Assembly: GCA_902773045.1 (NCBI GenBank)
Contig: CACYDE010000035.1
Span: forward strand, 1-17,791
Length of the DNA stretch: 17,791 nucleotides
Direction of reading: 5' to 3'
From: an uncultured Ruminococcus sp.
Lineage (GTDB): Bacteria; Bacillota; Clostridia; Oscillospirales; Acutalibacteraceae
Positions 1-7,734 of the stretch are shown here, piece by piece. The notes beneath the pieces are model-generated. The model searched no databases and was not told the origin of the DNA. It was given only the letters and a program-made list of their open reading frames with translations. Numbering within the stretch: position 1 is the first letter of the stretch; each line of letters opens with the position of its first letter. Made by a program: the position numbers and the translations under genes.

Positions 1-100
1 AGCAAGGCGGAGGACGAAGGCATACTGGCGTACCCCAAGGGCACTTCCTTCGGGCGTATGTCGAGGACGACAACGCAGCTATGCGCTCACCGGGGCATCG
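1..100. repeat. Dispersed intergenic repeat, left-edge copy (partial)
   Basis: No open frame with coding character is visible. About 38 bases near the left edge (from position 3) match the repeat at 17711-17748 in the same orientation at roughly 28 of 38 positions by eye. Both contain the core ATACTG(A/G)CGTA and end in CAAGG. A short inverted pair, CATAC and GTATG, brackets the middle, so the copy may fold. I read it as a member of a dispersed family, cut by the window edge. The family name is unknown to me. Confidence 0.45.
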
Positions 101-237
101 AACTTGTCTGGATATTTGTTTGGTTTGCTATAAGAAAAGCACCGATCAAATCAATCGTCCAAATTACGCCGTCGGATTGTCGGGCAAATATGGCAAAAAG
201 TCAAACAGGATGAGTACCAAGTCCGCAGGACGTGATT
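101..237. other. Non-coding stretch downstream of the PBP gene
   Basis: This is the 3' flank of the minus-strand transpeptidase gene. I see no convincing gene and no strong rho-independent terminator; only short GC-rich partial inverted repeats occur around 165-190. Transcription of the rodA-pbp pair may run into the repeat at the left edge. Confidence 0.4.
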
Positions 238-1629
238 TTAATATCCCCTGACGGCGACAGCAGAAGCTGCAAGAGCAACATTCGCTATCGGAACGGCAGA
301 ACTGATTCCGAAACCTCCGTGTTCAATGCAAACCGCAAAAGCAAGCGGACAGTCCTCATCGGTAACATATCCCACGATCCAGCCGTCCTCTTCGCCGTCC
401 GCAACCTCGGCTGTTCCGGTCTTCGCGGCAACATGAAGATCACCGAACGTCGAGTCGCCGTAATGGTTGCTCACCGTGTACCTCATCATATCGGAAAGCT
501 TGTTCGCCGTTGAACTCTTCATCATCGGTTCACCTATACTTCCCTTGTCACTTATTTTGATATTTTTAAAATTAAAAAAAGAGGAAACATCATCGATCAT
601 ATACGGTACCGTCGGCGTTCCTCCGTTTGCGACCGCCGAGCAGACCATCGCCATGTGAAGCGGATTTGCCATATCGGTGTACTGTCCGACTCCGGACCAT
701 GCCAGCGCAGCTTCGTCGGCCTTGCTCACGTCATACTTTGAAACGGCAAGCTGATTGTCATCGACTTCAATAGCTTGGTTGAAACCAAACTTTTCGGCAT
801 ACCGAGTCATCACATCGGGTCCAAGCTCCACCGCAAGCTCCGCGAAATAAATATTACAAGAACAAGCCATGGCTTCTTTCATATCTATTTCTCCGTGAGG
901 CTCAACGCACGTCACATACTCACCGCCTATGATCTTGCTTCCCTCGCATTGAAGCAGCCGGCTTTCCGCTCCGTCTATATTTTCCAGCGCTGCCGCCGCA
1001 GTCACGAGCTTGAACGTAGAACCCGGCGGATAAGTCGAACTGATAACATGATCGAGATATACGCCCTCATAGGTATCGTCGCCGTCCACTATTTCAACAG
1101 GATCATACGGGTCGTAAGAAGGCGTGCTGACCTTGCATATTACCTCTCCTGTTTTGTAATTATAAACCACCGCCGCGCCTTTGTAACCGTTTTCTGCCAT
1201 AGCGTTATAAGTCTGAGCGCAGGCATTCGCGTCAAGCGTCAGCGTAATATCACTGCTGCTGCGAAACGAGTCCGGAAGTCCAAGACCGAGAACATAATTA
1301 TAACCGGTAAGACCCGTTCTGTAGATACTCTGAACAGCGGTTGAAATGTTTGTTGAATCATCGCCTACAGTATGAAGAAGCGCTGTTCTGACGCTGTAGT
1401 CTTCGTTGTAGATCCTCTCGCCGTCAACGCTTGTCGCCAGGATATTCCCGTTGCGGTCGTAAATATCGCCCGCCTGAGCAAGACCGGTCACGGATATATG
1501 CTTATTGAAAGGCTTCTGCGCCCATTCGGAAGAATGTATTATAAGATTTATCGTGAAATATCCCAATCCGATAAAAAACACTGAGGCAAGAACCCATGTA
1601 AGTATCGATCTGTTGAGAATTTTTTTCAT
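238..1629 (-). CDS. pbpA: PBP2-type peptidoglycan D,D-transpeptidase
   Basis: A class B penicillin-binding protein of 463 aa that crosslinks peptidoglycan outside the membrane. Residues 11-32 form an N-terminal membrane anchor. The transpeptidase domain carries all three family motifs: STFK with nucleophile Ser204, SCN at 257-259, and KTGT at 403-406. A shortened N-terminal dimerisation module holds the conserved DIYDRNG at 55-61. The length matches the compact PbpA/FtsI-like PBPs encoded beside rodA in actinobacteria and clostridia rather than the roughly 600-700 aa PBP2 forms. GGGAGG lies 8 bases before the ATG. The gene starts 40 bases after the FHA-SEDS gene, so the two are almost certainly cotranscribed and act as a polymerase/crosslinker pair. 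The enzyme class is certain; assignment to elongation rather than division rests on the partner gene. Confidence 0.93.
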   Translation of the reverse strand: MKKILNRSILTWVLASVFFIGLGYFTINLIIHSSEWAQKPFNKHISVTGLAQAGDIYDRNGNILATSVDGERIYNEDYSVRTALLHTVGDDSTNISTAVQSIYRTGLTGYNYVLGLGLPDSFRSSSDITLTLDANACAQTYNAMAENGYKGAAVVYNYKTGEVICKVSTPSYDPYDPVEIVDGDDTYEGVYLDHVISSTYPPGSTFKLVTAAAALENIDGAESRLLQCEGSKIIGGEYVTCVEPHGEIDMKEAMACSCNIYFAELAVELGPDVMTRYAEKFGFNQAIEVDDNQLAVSKYDVSKADEAALAWSGVGQYTDMANPLHMAMVCSAVANGGTPTVPYMIDDVSSFFNFKNIKISDKGSIGEPMMKSSTANKLSDMMRYTVSNHYGDSTFGDLHVAAKTGTAEVADGEEDGWIVGYVTDEDCPLAFAVCIEHGGFGISSAVPIANVALAASAVAVRGY

Positions 1630-1669
1630 ATATCAAACCTCCCTTGAGTCCGATAATTGAATTATCCGA

Positions 1670-3391
1670 TCATATCTCGGACGAACTGAAAAGTCCCTTT
1701 TTTCTTACGGCGTAAGTTCTTTCGTCCGCCGCCTTGATAAACGCGATCAATCCCCAGCATGAGATCATGCTCGAGCCGCCGGCGCTTATGAACGGGAATG
1801 TAACTCCCGTCAAAGGAAGAATATCAGTCGCGCCAAAGATATTGAGCGACAGCTGGATAACCAGAAGACCTGCGGCACAACACGCCGAAATAGAGTAGAG
1901 TGTGCTTCTGCTTCTTGTTGTTATTGCGCGTGCATAAAATACGAGCGCGCCGATAGCTATCGCAAGAACAAGCGTTACGATTATTCCCATTTCCTCACAT
2001 ACAATTCCGATAACTATATCGCTCTCCGAAGCGAACAGCTCTTTGCAGAAGCCGTTTCCTATCCCTACTCCGAAAAGACCTCCGCTCGCACAGTAAACAA
2101 GCGTTCTTGACTGCTGCATTCCGGTATCCCAGACATAAGGCTCTTCAAAAACATGCCCCCACGCCTCAAATCGTTTGGTAATATACGGTTTGAATCGGAT
2201 CACGATCGTGGAAGCGAAAACAGCCGAAGTCACCGCCAGGATCAATGTTTTAAAATCTCCCGAACGCATGAACGAGAGAAGCAGAAAAGTCGCGAAGAAT
2301 ATCAGCGCCGTTCCGAAGTCGCCCATCAGAGCGAGCGCTCCCACACAGAGAGCCGAAAAACCGATGAAGATCAAAAAGTTCTTCTTCGTTTGAAGCTGAT
2401 CGAGACTTGCAGCACCGACAATTATAAACCCGACCTTAACGACCTCCGAGGGCTGAACCGAAACACCGGCGATATTGATCCAGTTGGTAGCTCCGTACTG
2501 TCGTTCACCGAAAATAAGGTTTATCGCAAGAAGTCCCAGTGACGCGATATATATCCATCGCGTAAACTTGCTGACTCTGTCGGGGTCTTCAAGGAACTTG
2601 ATAAGGAACTCGAAAAGAACAATACCCACGACCGCTGCGGCAAGCTGGACGTTAGTCTGACGATCTGACTGGTGAACTGAAAGCATAACTCCGATCCCCG
2701 TCAGAAAAAAAGCAAGACTTTCAATTTCAAAATTCACACGTTTAAATCCGAGCGACGTGATAATGTACGTCACCCACATTATCGCTATCACAACCAAACC
2801 GTAAATAAAAGGCTTAAGGTCAATGATCCCCGTTGAGATACTTTCTTTTGTCAGGCAGGCTTCCGCAGAAACCATAATAAAGAAAAACGTAATTAGCGCA
2901 AGCAGTCTCTTCGGAGAGATACTCTTTTTTCCCTCGGGCTTAAAAAACCATGAACGGCGCGACGCACCCTCGAATTCTTCCGCACGCTTCACCACAAGAG
3001 TCGTTGAACCTATCCTGATTTTATCGTTGAGATAGACGTTCGTTCTTCCGGTGATTTTTTCTCCGTTGACGAAAACCCCTGCTTTGGAGCCGGAGTCAGT
3101 AATGATCCAGCCGTTGTCGCGGCGGAGAAGAACCGCATGTTCCCTGGAAACGGTGGAATCATTGAGAAAAACATCACACCTTTTGCTTCTTCCGATCGAA
3201 TTCTCCCAATAGAGAACGGGAATAGCTTTCTTTTCGTAATCGTCAAAAAGCATGATGAGCGGCCGTTCATCACGACGGTTGTGTCTTAATGATGAATAGA
3301 TCTTTATAAGAATAATAACCGAAAAAACGGGAATTGCAACTCTGAGAATTACAACTATAAGGTCAAACACAAATGTTAAAAATTCGTTCAA
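1670..3391 (-). CDS. FHA-domain / SEDS (RodA-FtsW) fusion peptidoglycan polymerase
   Basis: A 573-aa membrane protein. One membrane segment (about 9-32) is followed by a cytoplasmic FHA domain (about 60-135) with GRS at 67-69, SREH at 82-85 and VNG at 108-110, the usual phosphothreonine-binding signature. A SEDS glycosyltransferase domain of about ten helices runs from 163 to 555. SEDS hallmarks are GATNWINI (300-307), QPSE (313-316), GDFGTA (357-362), ESD at 456-458 followed by EE, and PFISAGGS (533-540). Asp458 aligns by eye with the catalytic Asp of RodA (D262 in E. coli). SEDS proteins polymerise lipid II into glycan strands and work with a class B PBP, which is the next gene here. The start is TTG, supported by GGAGGGG 5 bases upstream; no better ATG is available. 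RodA rather than FtsW is inferred from the PBP partner. Confidence 0.93.
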   Translation of the reverse strand: MNEFLTFVFDLIVVILRVAIPVFSVIILIKIYSSLRHNRRDERPLIMLFDDYEKKAIPVLYWENSIGRSKRCDVFLNDSTVSREHAVLLRRDNGWIITDSGSKAGVFVNGEKITGRTNVYLNDKIRIGSTTLVVKRAEEFEGASRRSWFFKPEGKKSISPKRLLALITFFFIMVSAEACLTKESISTGIIDLKPFIYGLVVIAIMWVTYIITSLGFKRVNFEIESLAFFLTGIGVMLSVHQSDRQTNVQLAAAVVGIVLFEFLIKFLEDPDRVSKFTRWIYIASLGLLAINLIFGERQYGATNWINIAGVSVQPSEVVKVGFIIVGAASLDQLQTKKNFLIFIGFSALCVGALALMGDFGTALIFFATFLLLSFMRSGDFKTLILAVTSAVFASTIVIRFKPYITKRFEAWGHVFEEPYVWDTGMQQSRTLVYCASGGLFGVGIGNGFCKELFASESDIVIGIVCEEMGIIVTLVLAIAIGALVFYARAITTRSRSTLYSISACCAAGLLVIQLSLNIFGATDILPLTGVTFPFISAGGSSMISCWGLIAFIKAADERTYAVRKKGLFSSSEI

Positions 3392-3396
3392 TATAT

Positions 3397-3403
3397 CCCC
3401 TCC
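3397..3403 (-). promoter_or_regulatory. Ribosome binding site fixing a TTG start
   Basis: GGAGGGG on the minus strand lies just upstream of the TTG at 3391. It selects the TTG over internal codons and yields the first membrane segment intact. Confidence 0.7.
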
Positions 3404-3436
3404 GTAAATATGGCAGTCAAAAGCATAACTTTACAC

Positions 3437-3449
3437 ATTATAGATTATA
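3437..3449 (-). promoter_or_regulatory. Candidate -10 region for the rodA-pbp pair
   Basis: Two TATAAT hexamers (3444-3449 and 3437-3442) lie in a very AT-rich stretch upstream of the FHA-SEDS gene and downstream of the preceding terminator. No good TTGACA-like box sits 16-18 bases upstream of either, so this is a weak call. Confidence 0.35.
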
Positions 3450-3528
3450 ACACAAAATTTATTAAATTACTATAAAAAATTTTTTAATCACTTGTAAAAC
3501 AACTGCCCCTAAAGAATTATACACCAAT

Positions 3529-3565
3529 AAACGAAAACCGCCCGTTTTAAGGAGCGGTTTCGTTT
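3529..3565 (-). terminator. Rho-independent terminator of the rsmD-coaD-coiled-coil operon
   Basis: Read on the minus strand, AACGAAACCGC is followed by a short loop region and then GCGGTTTTCGTT, giving a stem of about 11 bp with one bulge, followed by a T-rich tail. It begins about 30 bases after the stop codon of the coiled-coil gene. Confidence 0.7.
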
Positions 3566-3593
3566 GATACTGTAATTCTTCGCATGACGAAAA

Positions 3594-4067
3594 TCACGCG
3601 TCGTCTTCTTGCTTCGGTTTTCTTTTAGCTTGAAGAACAGTCTGTCTTTTTGTCTTGAAATCTTCGAGATTAGCTGTGAGAGCAGCTTCAGTTCTCTCCA
3701 AAAGACTGTCAACATAATTATTTGCTGCATTCTTGACCTTTTTCGCCATAGTTTCGGCTTCGGCAATAATTCTCTCGGCCTCTTGTCTTGCCTGAAGAAC
3801 GAGTTCGTCGCTGTCGAGCATATCGTTTCTCTTCTTCTCTGCAACGCTGATGATGGCTTCGGCTTCTTTTTTCGCGTCGCTGATTATCTTTGTTCTGTCT
3901 GCAACGATAGCCTTTGCCTGACGTGTCTCGGCAGGGAGATTCGCTTTGATCTCGTCAATAATATCAGCGATCTGAGCCTTGTCCACCATAGTCTTGTTGA
4001 CAACAGGAAGTTCTTTCGAATCCTCCAAAAGGTCACTCAAATCATCAAGTAAATCGTCAACCTTCAT
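3594..4067 (-). CDS. Coiled-coil protein, DivIVA / ATP-synthase-b-like
   Basis: A 157-aa, highly charged, soluble protein. From about residue 45 to 145 it is almost continuously helical and coiled-coil in character, rich in Ala, Glu and Lys with the heptad-like text AKKEAEAIISVAEKKR and QARQEAERIIAEAE. Similar proteins beside coaD in clostridia are often labelled ATPase, V-type ATPase subunit H-like or DivIVA-like. Those names reflect coiled-coil similarity, and I see no nucleotide-binding motif. The frame stays open 31 codons further upstream, but the ATG at 4067 is the real start: AGGAGGT sits 7 bases before it, and the upstream extension is an out-of-frame reading of the coaD end. The gene overlaps the 3' end of coaD by 11 bases. 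Function unknown. Confidence 0.75.
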   Translation of the reverse strand: MKVDDLLDDLSDLLEDSKELPVVNKTMVDKAQIADIIDEIKANLPAETRQAKAIVADRTKIISDAKKEAEAIISVAEKKRNDMLDSDELVLQARQEAERIIAEAETMAKKVKNAANNYVDSLLERTEAALTANLEDFKTKRQTVLQAKRKPKQEDDA

Positions 4068-4557
4068 TGTCTTTACCTCCTCCGCATAGTCTGTCACGGA
4101 TCTCATCATGGATACATTCAGGAACAAAATTCCTGATGTTCCCCCCAAAACTTGCAACATTTTTTACGCTGCTTGAACTGAGATACATATTCTCCGCCCG
4201 TGATGTGAAGAATATTGTTTCAAGTTCTGGATTAAGCATTTTATTGGTAAGTGCCATCTGAAATTCGTATTCGAAATCAGAAACCGCACGCAAACCCTTA
4301 ACAACCGCAGTCGCATTTCTTTCCCTCGCATAATCCGCGAGCAGCCCCTCACACGCAACCACTTCGACATTTTCAAGATCTCCCACAACCTTGTCCAGAA
4401 AATGCATTCGTTCTTCAAGAGTAAAACACGGTGTTTTATCCTTGTTCACAAAAACAGCCACAATAACCTTATCAAAGGTTCCGGCAGCTCTTTTGATAAT
4501 ATCCACATGACCCAAAGTCACCGGGTCAAAGCTTCCGGGGCATATCACCGTCCGCAT
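4057..4557 (-). CDS. coaD: Phosphopantetheine adenylyltransferase
   Basis: This enzyme transfers AMP from ATP to 4'-phosphopantetheine to make dephospho-CoA, the penultimate step of coenzyme A synthesis in the cytoplasm. At 166 aa it has the family's normal length (about 160). It carries the nucleotidyltransferase signature PGSFDPVTLGH at 7-17, with the T-x-G-H nucleotide-binding motif. It also has the substrate loop KGLRAVSDFEYE at 87-98 and the C-terminal SSSSVK at 127-132, equivalent to the ISSxxVK motif. AGGAGG lies 6 bases before the ATG. It is the middle gene of the rsmD-coaD-coiled-coil operon; the rsmD-coaD pairing is widely conserved in Gram-positive bacteria. Confidence 0.97.
   Translation of the reverse strand: MRTVICPGSFDPVTLGHVDIIKRAAGTFDKVIVAVFVNKDKTPCFTLEERMHFLDKVVGDLENVEVVACEGLLADYARERNATAVVKGLRAVSDFEYEFQMALTNKMLNPELETIFFTSRAENMYLSSSSVKNVASFGGNIRNFVPECIHDEIRDRLCGGGKDNEG
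4075..4081 (-). promoter_or_regulatory. Ribosome binding site inside the coaD 3' end
   Basis: AGGAGGT encodes part of the Gly-Gly-Gly near the CoaD C terminus and also serves as the ribosome binding site for the overlapping coiled-coil gene at 4067. The arrangement suggests translational coupling. Confidence 0.7.
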
Positions 4558-4619
4558 AGCAAACCTCCTCAGACAGCAGATCTCTGCCGCATGAAATTTA
4601 TCAAAGTATTACCATGCTG

Positions 4620-5168
4620 TCATTCGGCATACTCTTCGTGGCAATACGTCGTTATTTTTATCTTTCCATATTTATATTCTCTGTACTTTACGAAGCTGTC
4701 AAGCCTTTCGGGAAGCTCCTCGGTCACCGGAGATTCACAGAGTATCATTCCGCCCTTGGTCACCGAGCCTTCGGACTTTTTCAGCGCCGACTGCAGCAGT
4801 CCCGTTCCGTACGGCGGATCGAGAAAAATGAAATCAAATTTCTCACGGCCGAGATTAAGGTAGCTGATCGAATCCATCTGAACCACCTTTGCATTCTCCT
4901 CAAGCTTCGTAGTTTTAAGATTTCTCTTGACGATCGCTGTCGACTCACGTCTGTTGTCAACGAAAACAGCTTCTTTTGCGCCTCGGCTTAGTGCTTCGAT
5001 CCCCATCTGACCGGAACCCGCGAAAAGATCAAGGAAACTTCTTCCCTCAACGCTGAACTGAATAATACTGAAAACAGCTTCCTTCACCCTGTCGGTTGTC
5101 GGACGAACGTCATCACCGACGAGCTGTTCAAGCTTTCTGCCCCTTGCAGAACCTGTTATTACTCTCAT
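4620..5168 (-). CDS. rsmD: 16S rRNA (guanine966-N2)-methyltransferase
   Basis: A class I SAM-dependent methyltransferase that modifies G966 of 16S rRNA in the assembling 30S subunit. At 182 aa the length is normal. Seen in the protein: the N-terminal RVITGSARGRKL (2-13), the conserved RPTTDRVKEAVF (22-33), SAM-binding motif I LDLFAGSG (46-53), and catalytic DPPY at 117-120. An AGGAGA ribosome site precedes the ATG at 5168. It is the first gene of its operon, with a near-consensus promoter about 30 bases upstream, and coaD follows after 62 bases. Confidence 0.96.
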   Translation of the reverse strand: MRVITGSARGRKLEQLVGDDVRPTTDRVKEAVFSIIQFSVEGRSFLDLFAGSGQMGIEALSRGAKEAVFVDNRRESTAIVKRNLKTTKLEENAKVVQMDSISYLNLGREKFDFIFLDPPYGTGLLQSALKKSEGSVTKGGMILCESPVTEELPERLDSFVKYREYKYGKIKITTYCHEEYAE

Positions 5169-5197
5169 TATCTTTCTCCTGTATTTTTCTATCCAAA

Positions 5198-5227
5198 ATT
5201 ATAACATCATTGTTACCATTTTGTCAA
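5198..5227 (-). promoter_or_regulatory. Sigma-A promoter of rsmD operon
   Basis: On the minus strand, TTGACA (5227-5222) and TATAAT (5203-5198) are separated by 18 bases. Both hexamers match the consensus perfectly and lie 30-60 bases before the rsmD start. Confidence 0.85.
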
Positions 5228-5289
5228 CCTTTTTTAATGAAAAATATTACATTTTTGTATTTTTTTGTGTGATGTCGGAAAAACTACAA

Positions 5290-7143
5290 TTATTTTTCGC
5301 TTTTTTCACTGTTTTCTCCGGAACGATGAAAATAACTGTAAACGGCATTTGCCGAATTCTTGGTCATTGTCGGAGCATTTTCCAGTTCCTCGATCTCTGC
5401 TTCCTTAATATTTTTTATCGAACCGAAATGCTTCAAAAGATTTTTGGCTCTTGTTTTTCCGATACCCTCGATGTCCGTGAGTGAACTTTTGAAGGTTGAA
5501 TTGCTGCGCCGCTGATGGTGATATCCTATCGCGAAACGATGAACCTCTTCTTGTATCTCCGACACAAGAGTATAGCTGCTTCTGATCGATTTCAGCTCGA
5601 TCTCGCCTGTTCCGTCGGTTATGGCTCGCGTCTTGTGCTTGTCATCTTTCACCATACCGAAAAGCGGAACATCAATATTCAGACTTTTCAGAACAGGACG
5701 AACAGCCGAAATCTGACCTTTTCCTCCGTCAAGAAGTATCAGATCGGGAAGACGTCCGAACCCCTCGCCCGTTTCCTTCAGCTTATAATATTCCTCAAAC
5801 CTTCTGGTCAAGACTTCATTCATCGACGCATAGTCGTCCTGACCGTCAAAGGATTTTATTTTAAACTTTCTGTACGCTGATTTAAGAGGTTTTCCGTTTT
5901 CAAAAACGATCATTCCGGCAACATTCTCCGTTCCGGCAAGATTTGAAATATCATAAGATTCAATGTAAACCGGAACCTTTTTTAATCCGAGAAGTTCTCC
6001 AAGTTCTTTCAGAACGGCGTAATGTCTCCCCTGGCTGTTTTTGCTCTGAGCTAAAACCTCCGCGGCATTGTTTTTACACATCGTAACGAGCCGGGAGCGT
6101 TCGCCTCTCTGCGGCGTAAAGATCTCGACCTTCCTGCCCGCCTTTTCCGAGAGCCAGCGTGATATATTTTCCTTGTCCTCAAGCTCTCTGTCGGTCGTGA
6201 GACACGGAGGAATTCTGTCGCGTATCGCATAATACTGTAATATAAATTCCGAAAAAGCCTGATCTTCTTCACCTATATCCTTGATTAGAAAGGTTTCTCT
6301 GTCATAGAGCATACCGTTTGAAAAACGGAAAACCTGAAAGCACCCGTCCGTTCCGTCCGTGAAAAGCGCAATAACGTCCTGTTCACGCACCTTGGATTCA
6401 ACGACCTTCTGTTTATCACCCATACGTTTGACGGCTGTTATCCTGTCGCGTATCTTTGCAGCGCGTTCAAATTCAAGATTTTCCGAAGCTTCAAGCATTT
6501 CCCTTTCAAGCTCCCTGATCGAAAGCGGAGTTCCGTTTTTCAGAAAATCCACCGCTTCTTTTATCGTTTCGTTGTATTCGTTTTCGGATATTTTTCCTCT
6601 GCATAGACCGCAGCACTGTTTGATGTGAAAATTAAGACAGGGGCGCGTCTTCCCGAAATCCTCGGGAAACTTTTTGCCGCAGGTAGGGAGCTTGAAAATT
6701 TTAACCGCCTGATCGACCGCGTTTTTCACATAATACGAGCTTGTGTATGGTCCGATAAACTCCCCCGACGAATCGGGCTTCTTAGCTTCTGTGATACGCG
6801 GATAGCGTTCCTTGGATATTTTTATATAGCTATAGCCCTTATCGTCCTTTAGTAATATATTATACCTCGGTTTATTCTGTTTTATTAGGCTGCATTCGAG
6901 AACGAGCGCTTCAAATTCGCTGTCGGTAATTATATATTCGAAATAATCGACATTATCCACCATGCGTCTGACCTTTGTGCTGTGGTTATTCTGAGAACCG
7001 AAATACTGACTGACACGGTTCTTCAAAGCCTTAGCCTTCCCGATATATATAATTTCTTTTTTGGAATTATGCATTATATATACACCAGGCTGCAGGGGGA
7101 GCTTCATCGCTTTTTCTCTCAGCTCTTTCATTTTCGGATTCAT
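5290..7143 (-). CDS. uvrC: UvrABC excinuclease subunit C
   Basis: The nuclease of nucleotide excision repair; it cuts both sides of a lesion marked by UvrA and UvrB. All domains are present in 617 aa. The GIY-YIG domain spans about 16-95, with GVY at 20-22 and YIG at 33-35. A cysteine cluster (C155, C169, C177, C181) matches the iron-sulfur ligands reported for UvrC. A UvrB-binding UVR motif lies at about 204-238. The RNase H-like endonuclease domain carries YDIS at 397-400 and LDGGKGQ at 471-477. The C-terminal helix-hairpin-helix has IEGIGKTRAKNLL at 558-570. GGGAGG lies 6 bases before the ATG. It appears monocistronic, with its own candidate promoter and a gap of about 120 bases to the rsmD start. 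No truncation or frameshift is seen. Confidence 0.98.
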   Translation of the reverse strand: MNPKMKELREKAMKLPLQPGVYIMHNSKKEIIYIGKAKALKNRVSQYFGSQNNHSTKVRRMVDNVDYFEYIITDSEFEALVLECSLIKQNKPRYNILLKDDKGYSYIKISKERYPRITEAKKPDSSGEFIGPYTSSYYVKNAVDQAVKIFKLPTCGKKFPEDFGKTRPCLNFHIKQCCGLCRGKISENEYNETIKEAVDFLKNGTPLSIRELEREMLEASENLEFERAAKIRDRITAVKRMGDKQKVVESKVREQDVIALFTDGTDGCFQVFRFSNGMLYDRETFLIKDIGEEDQAFSEFILQYYAIRDRIPPCLTTDRELEDKENISRWLSEKAGRKVEIFTPQRGERSRLVTMCKNNAAEVLAQSKNSQGRHYAVLKELGELLGLKKVPVYIESYDISNLAGTENVAGMIVFENGKPLKSAYRKFKIKSFDGQDDYASMNEVLTRRFEEYYKLKETGEGFGRLPDLILLDGGKGQISAVRPVLKSLNIDVPLFGMVKDDKHKTRAITDGTGEIELKSIRSSYTLVSEIQEEVHRFAIGYHHQRRSNSTFKSSLTDIEGIGKTRAKNLLKHFGSIKNIKEAEIEELENAPTMTKNSANAVYSYFHRSGENSEKSEK

Positions 7144-7174
7144 ACTTCGCCTCCCGGATTCTTATAGATAGCCG

Positions 7175-7203
7175 ATTATAAAAAGATCATCGTTTAATGC
7201 TAA
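7175..7203 (-). promoter_or_regulatory. Candidate promoter of uvrC
   Basis: On the minus strand, TTAGCA (7203-7198) and a perfect TATAAT (7180-7175) are separated by 17 bases, about 30 bases before the uvrC start. The -35 box matches 4 of 6. Confidence 0.6.
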
Positions 7204-7235
7204 ATATCATTCATTTTACAATCGCCTGTTTTTTA

Positions 7236-7269
7236 TAGAAAAAAAGCACCGACAAGCTGTCGATGCTTA
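7236..7269 (-). terminator. Rho-independent terminator of ptsH
   Basis: On the minus strand, AAGCATCGACA and TGTCGGTGCTT form an 11-bp stem (one G-U pair) around a 3-base loop, followed directly by a run of T. It starts about 20 bases after the HPr stop codon. Confidence 0.9.
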
Positions 7270-7288
7270 AAGCTGTTATTGAAAGGAA

Positions 7289-7552
7289 TCAAGAAGCGAA
7301 GCCTGATTTCACGAGGTCAACCAAGCTGTCAACAGCTTCCTCTTCATCAGTTCCGTCAGCAAGAATCTTGATCGTTGTTCCGCCTACGATACCGAGTGAA
7401 AGAACGCCCAAAAGGCTCTTTGCATTCACACGTCTCTCCTCTTTCTCAACCCAGATCGAAGCCTTGAATTCATTAGCCTTCTGAATGAAGAACGTTGCGG
7501 GGCGAGCATGCAATCCAACCTGATTTTCAACTAAAACTTCCTTAACACACAT
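7289..7552 (-). CDS. ptsH: Phosphocarrier protein HPr
   Basis: This small cytoplasmic protein relays phosphate from enzyme I to sugar-specific EII permeases and, when phosphorylated on serine, acts with CcpA in carbon catabolite control. At 87 aa it has the exact family length. The active site GLHARPA at 13-19 contains phosphoacceptor His15. The regulatory site KSLLGVLSLG at 45-54 contains Ser46, the HPr kinase target. Presence of His15 argues for HPr rather than Crh. No enzyme I or EII gene is adjacent; it is a single-gene unit with promoter and terminator. The only regulatory link to the amylase in this window would be through CcpA, which is inference. Confidence 0.96.
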   Translation of the reverse strand: MCVKEVLVENQVGLHARPATFFIQKANEFKASIWVEKEERRVNAKSLLGVLSLGIVGGTTIKILADGTDEEEAVDSLVDLVKSGFAS

Positions 7553-7624
7553 TTAAGTAACCCTCTCTCCTATTAGAAAATATTCAGAAAATATCCTGTA
7601 ACTCAGAGTCTATCCTTATATACT

Positions 7625-7652
7625 ATTATATCACAATGAGAAATCTCGTCAA
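7625..7652 (-). promoter_or_regulatory. Promoter of ptsH
   Basis: On the minus strand, TTGACG (7652-7647) and TATAAT (7630-7625) are separated by 16 bases, about 70 bases before the HPr start codon. Confidence 0.8.
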
Positions 7653-7734
7653 CAGTTATTTTTAACTTTGGATTGATTAACATTTGAAGCGAATCCCCAA
7701 TCAAGTTCTTTGTTAAGTTTAAACAAAATTTTTT

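Noticed and set aside
4068..4160. Upstream extension of the coiled-coil gene inside coaD
   Set aside because: It is an out-of-frame reading of coaD, while the strong ribosome site sits 7 bases before the ATG at 4067.
7680..7734. Terminator after trmD
   Set aside because: Only a 6-bp AT stem (TTTGTT/AACAAA) is present, with the T-rich stretch partly upstream of it; too weak to call.
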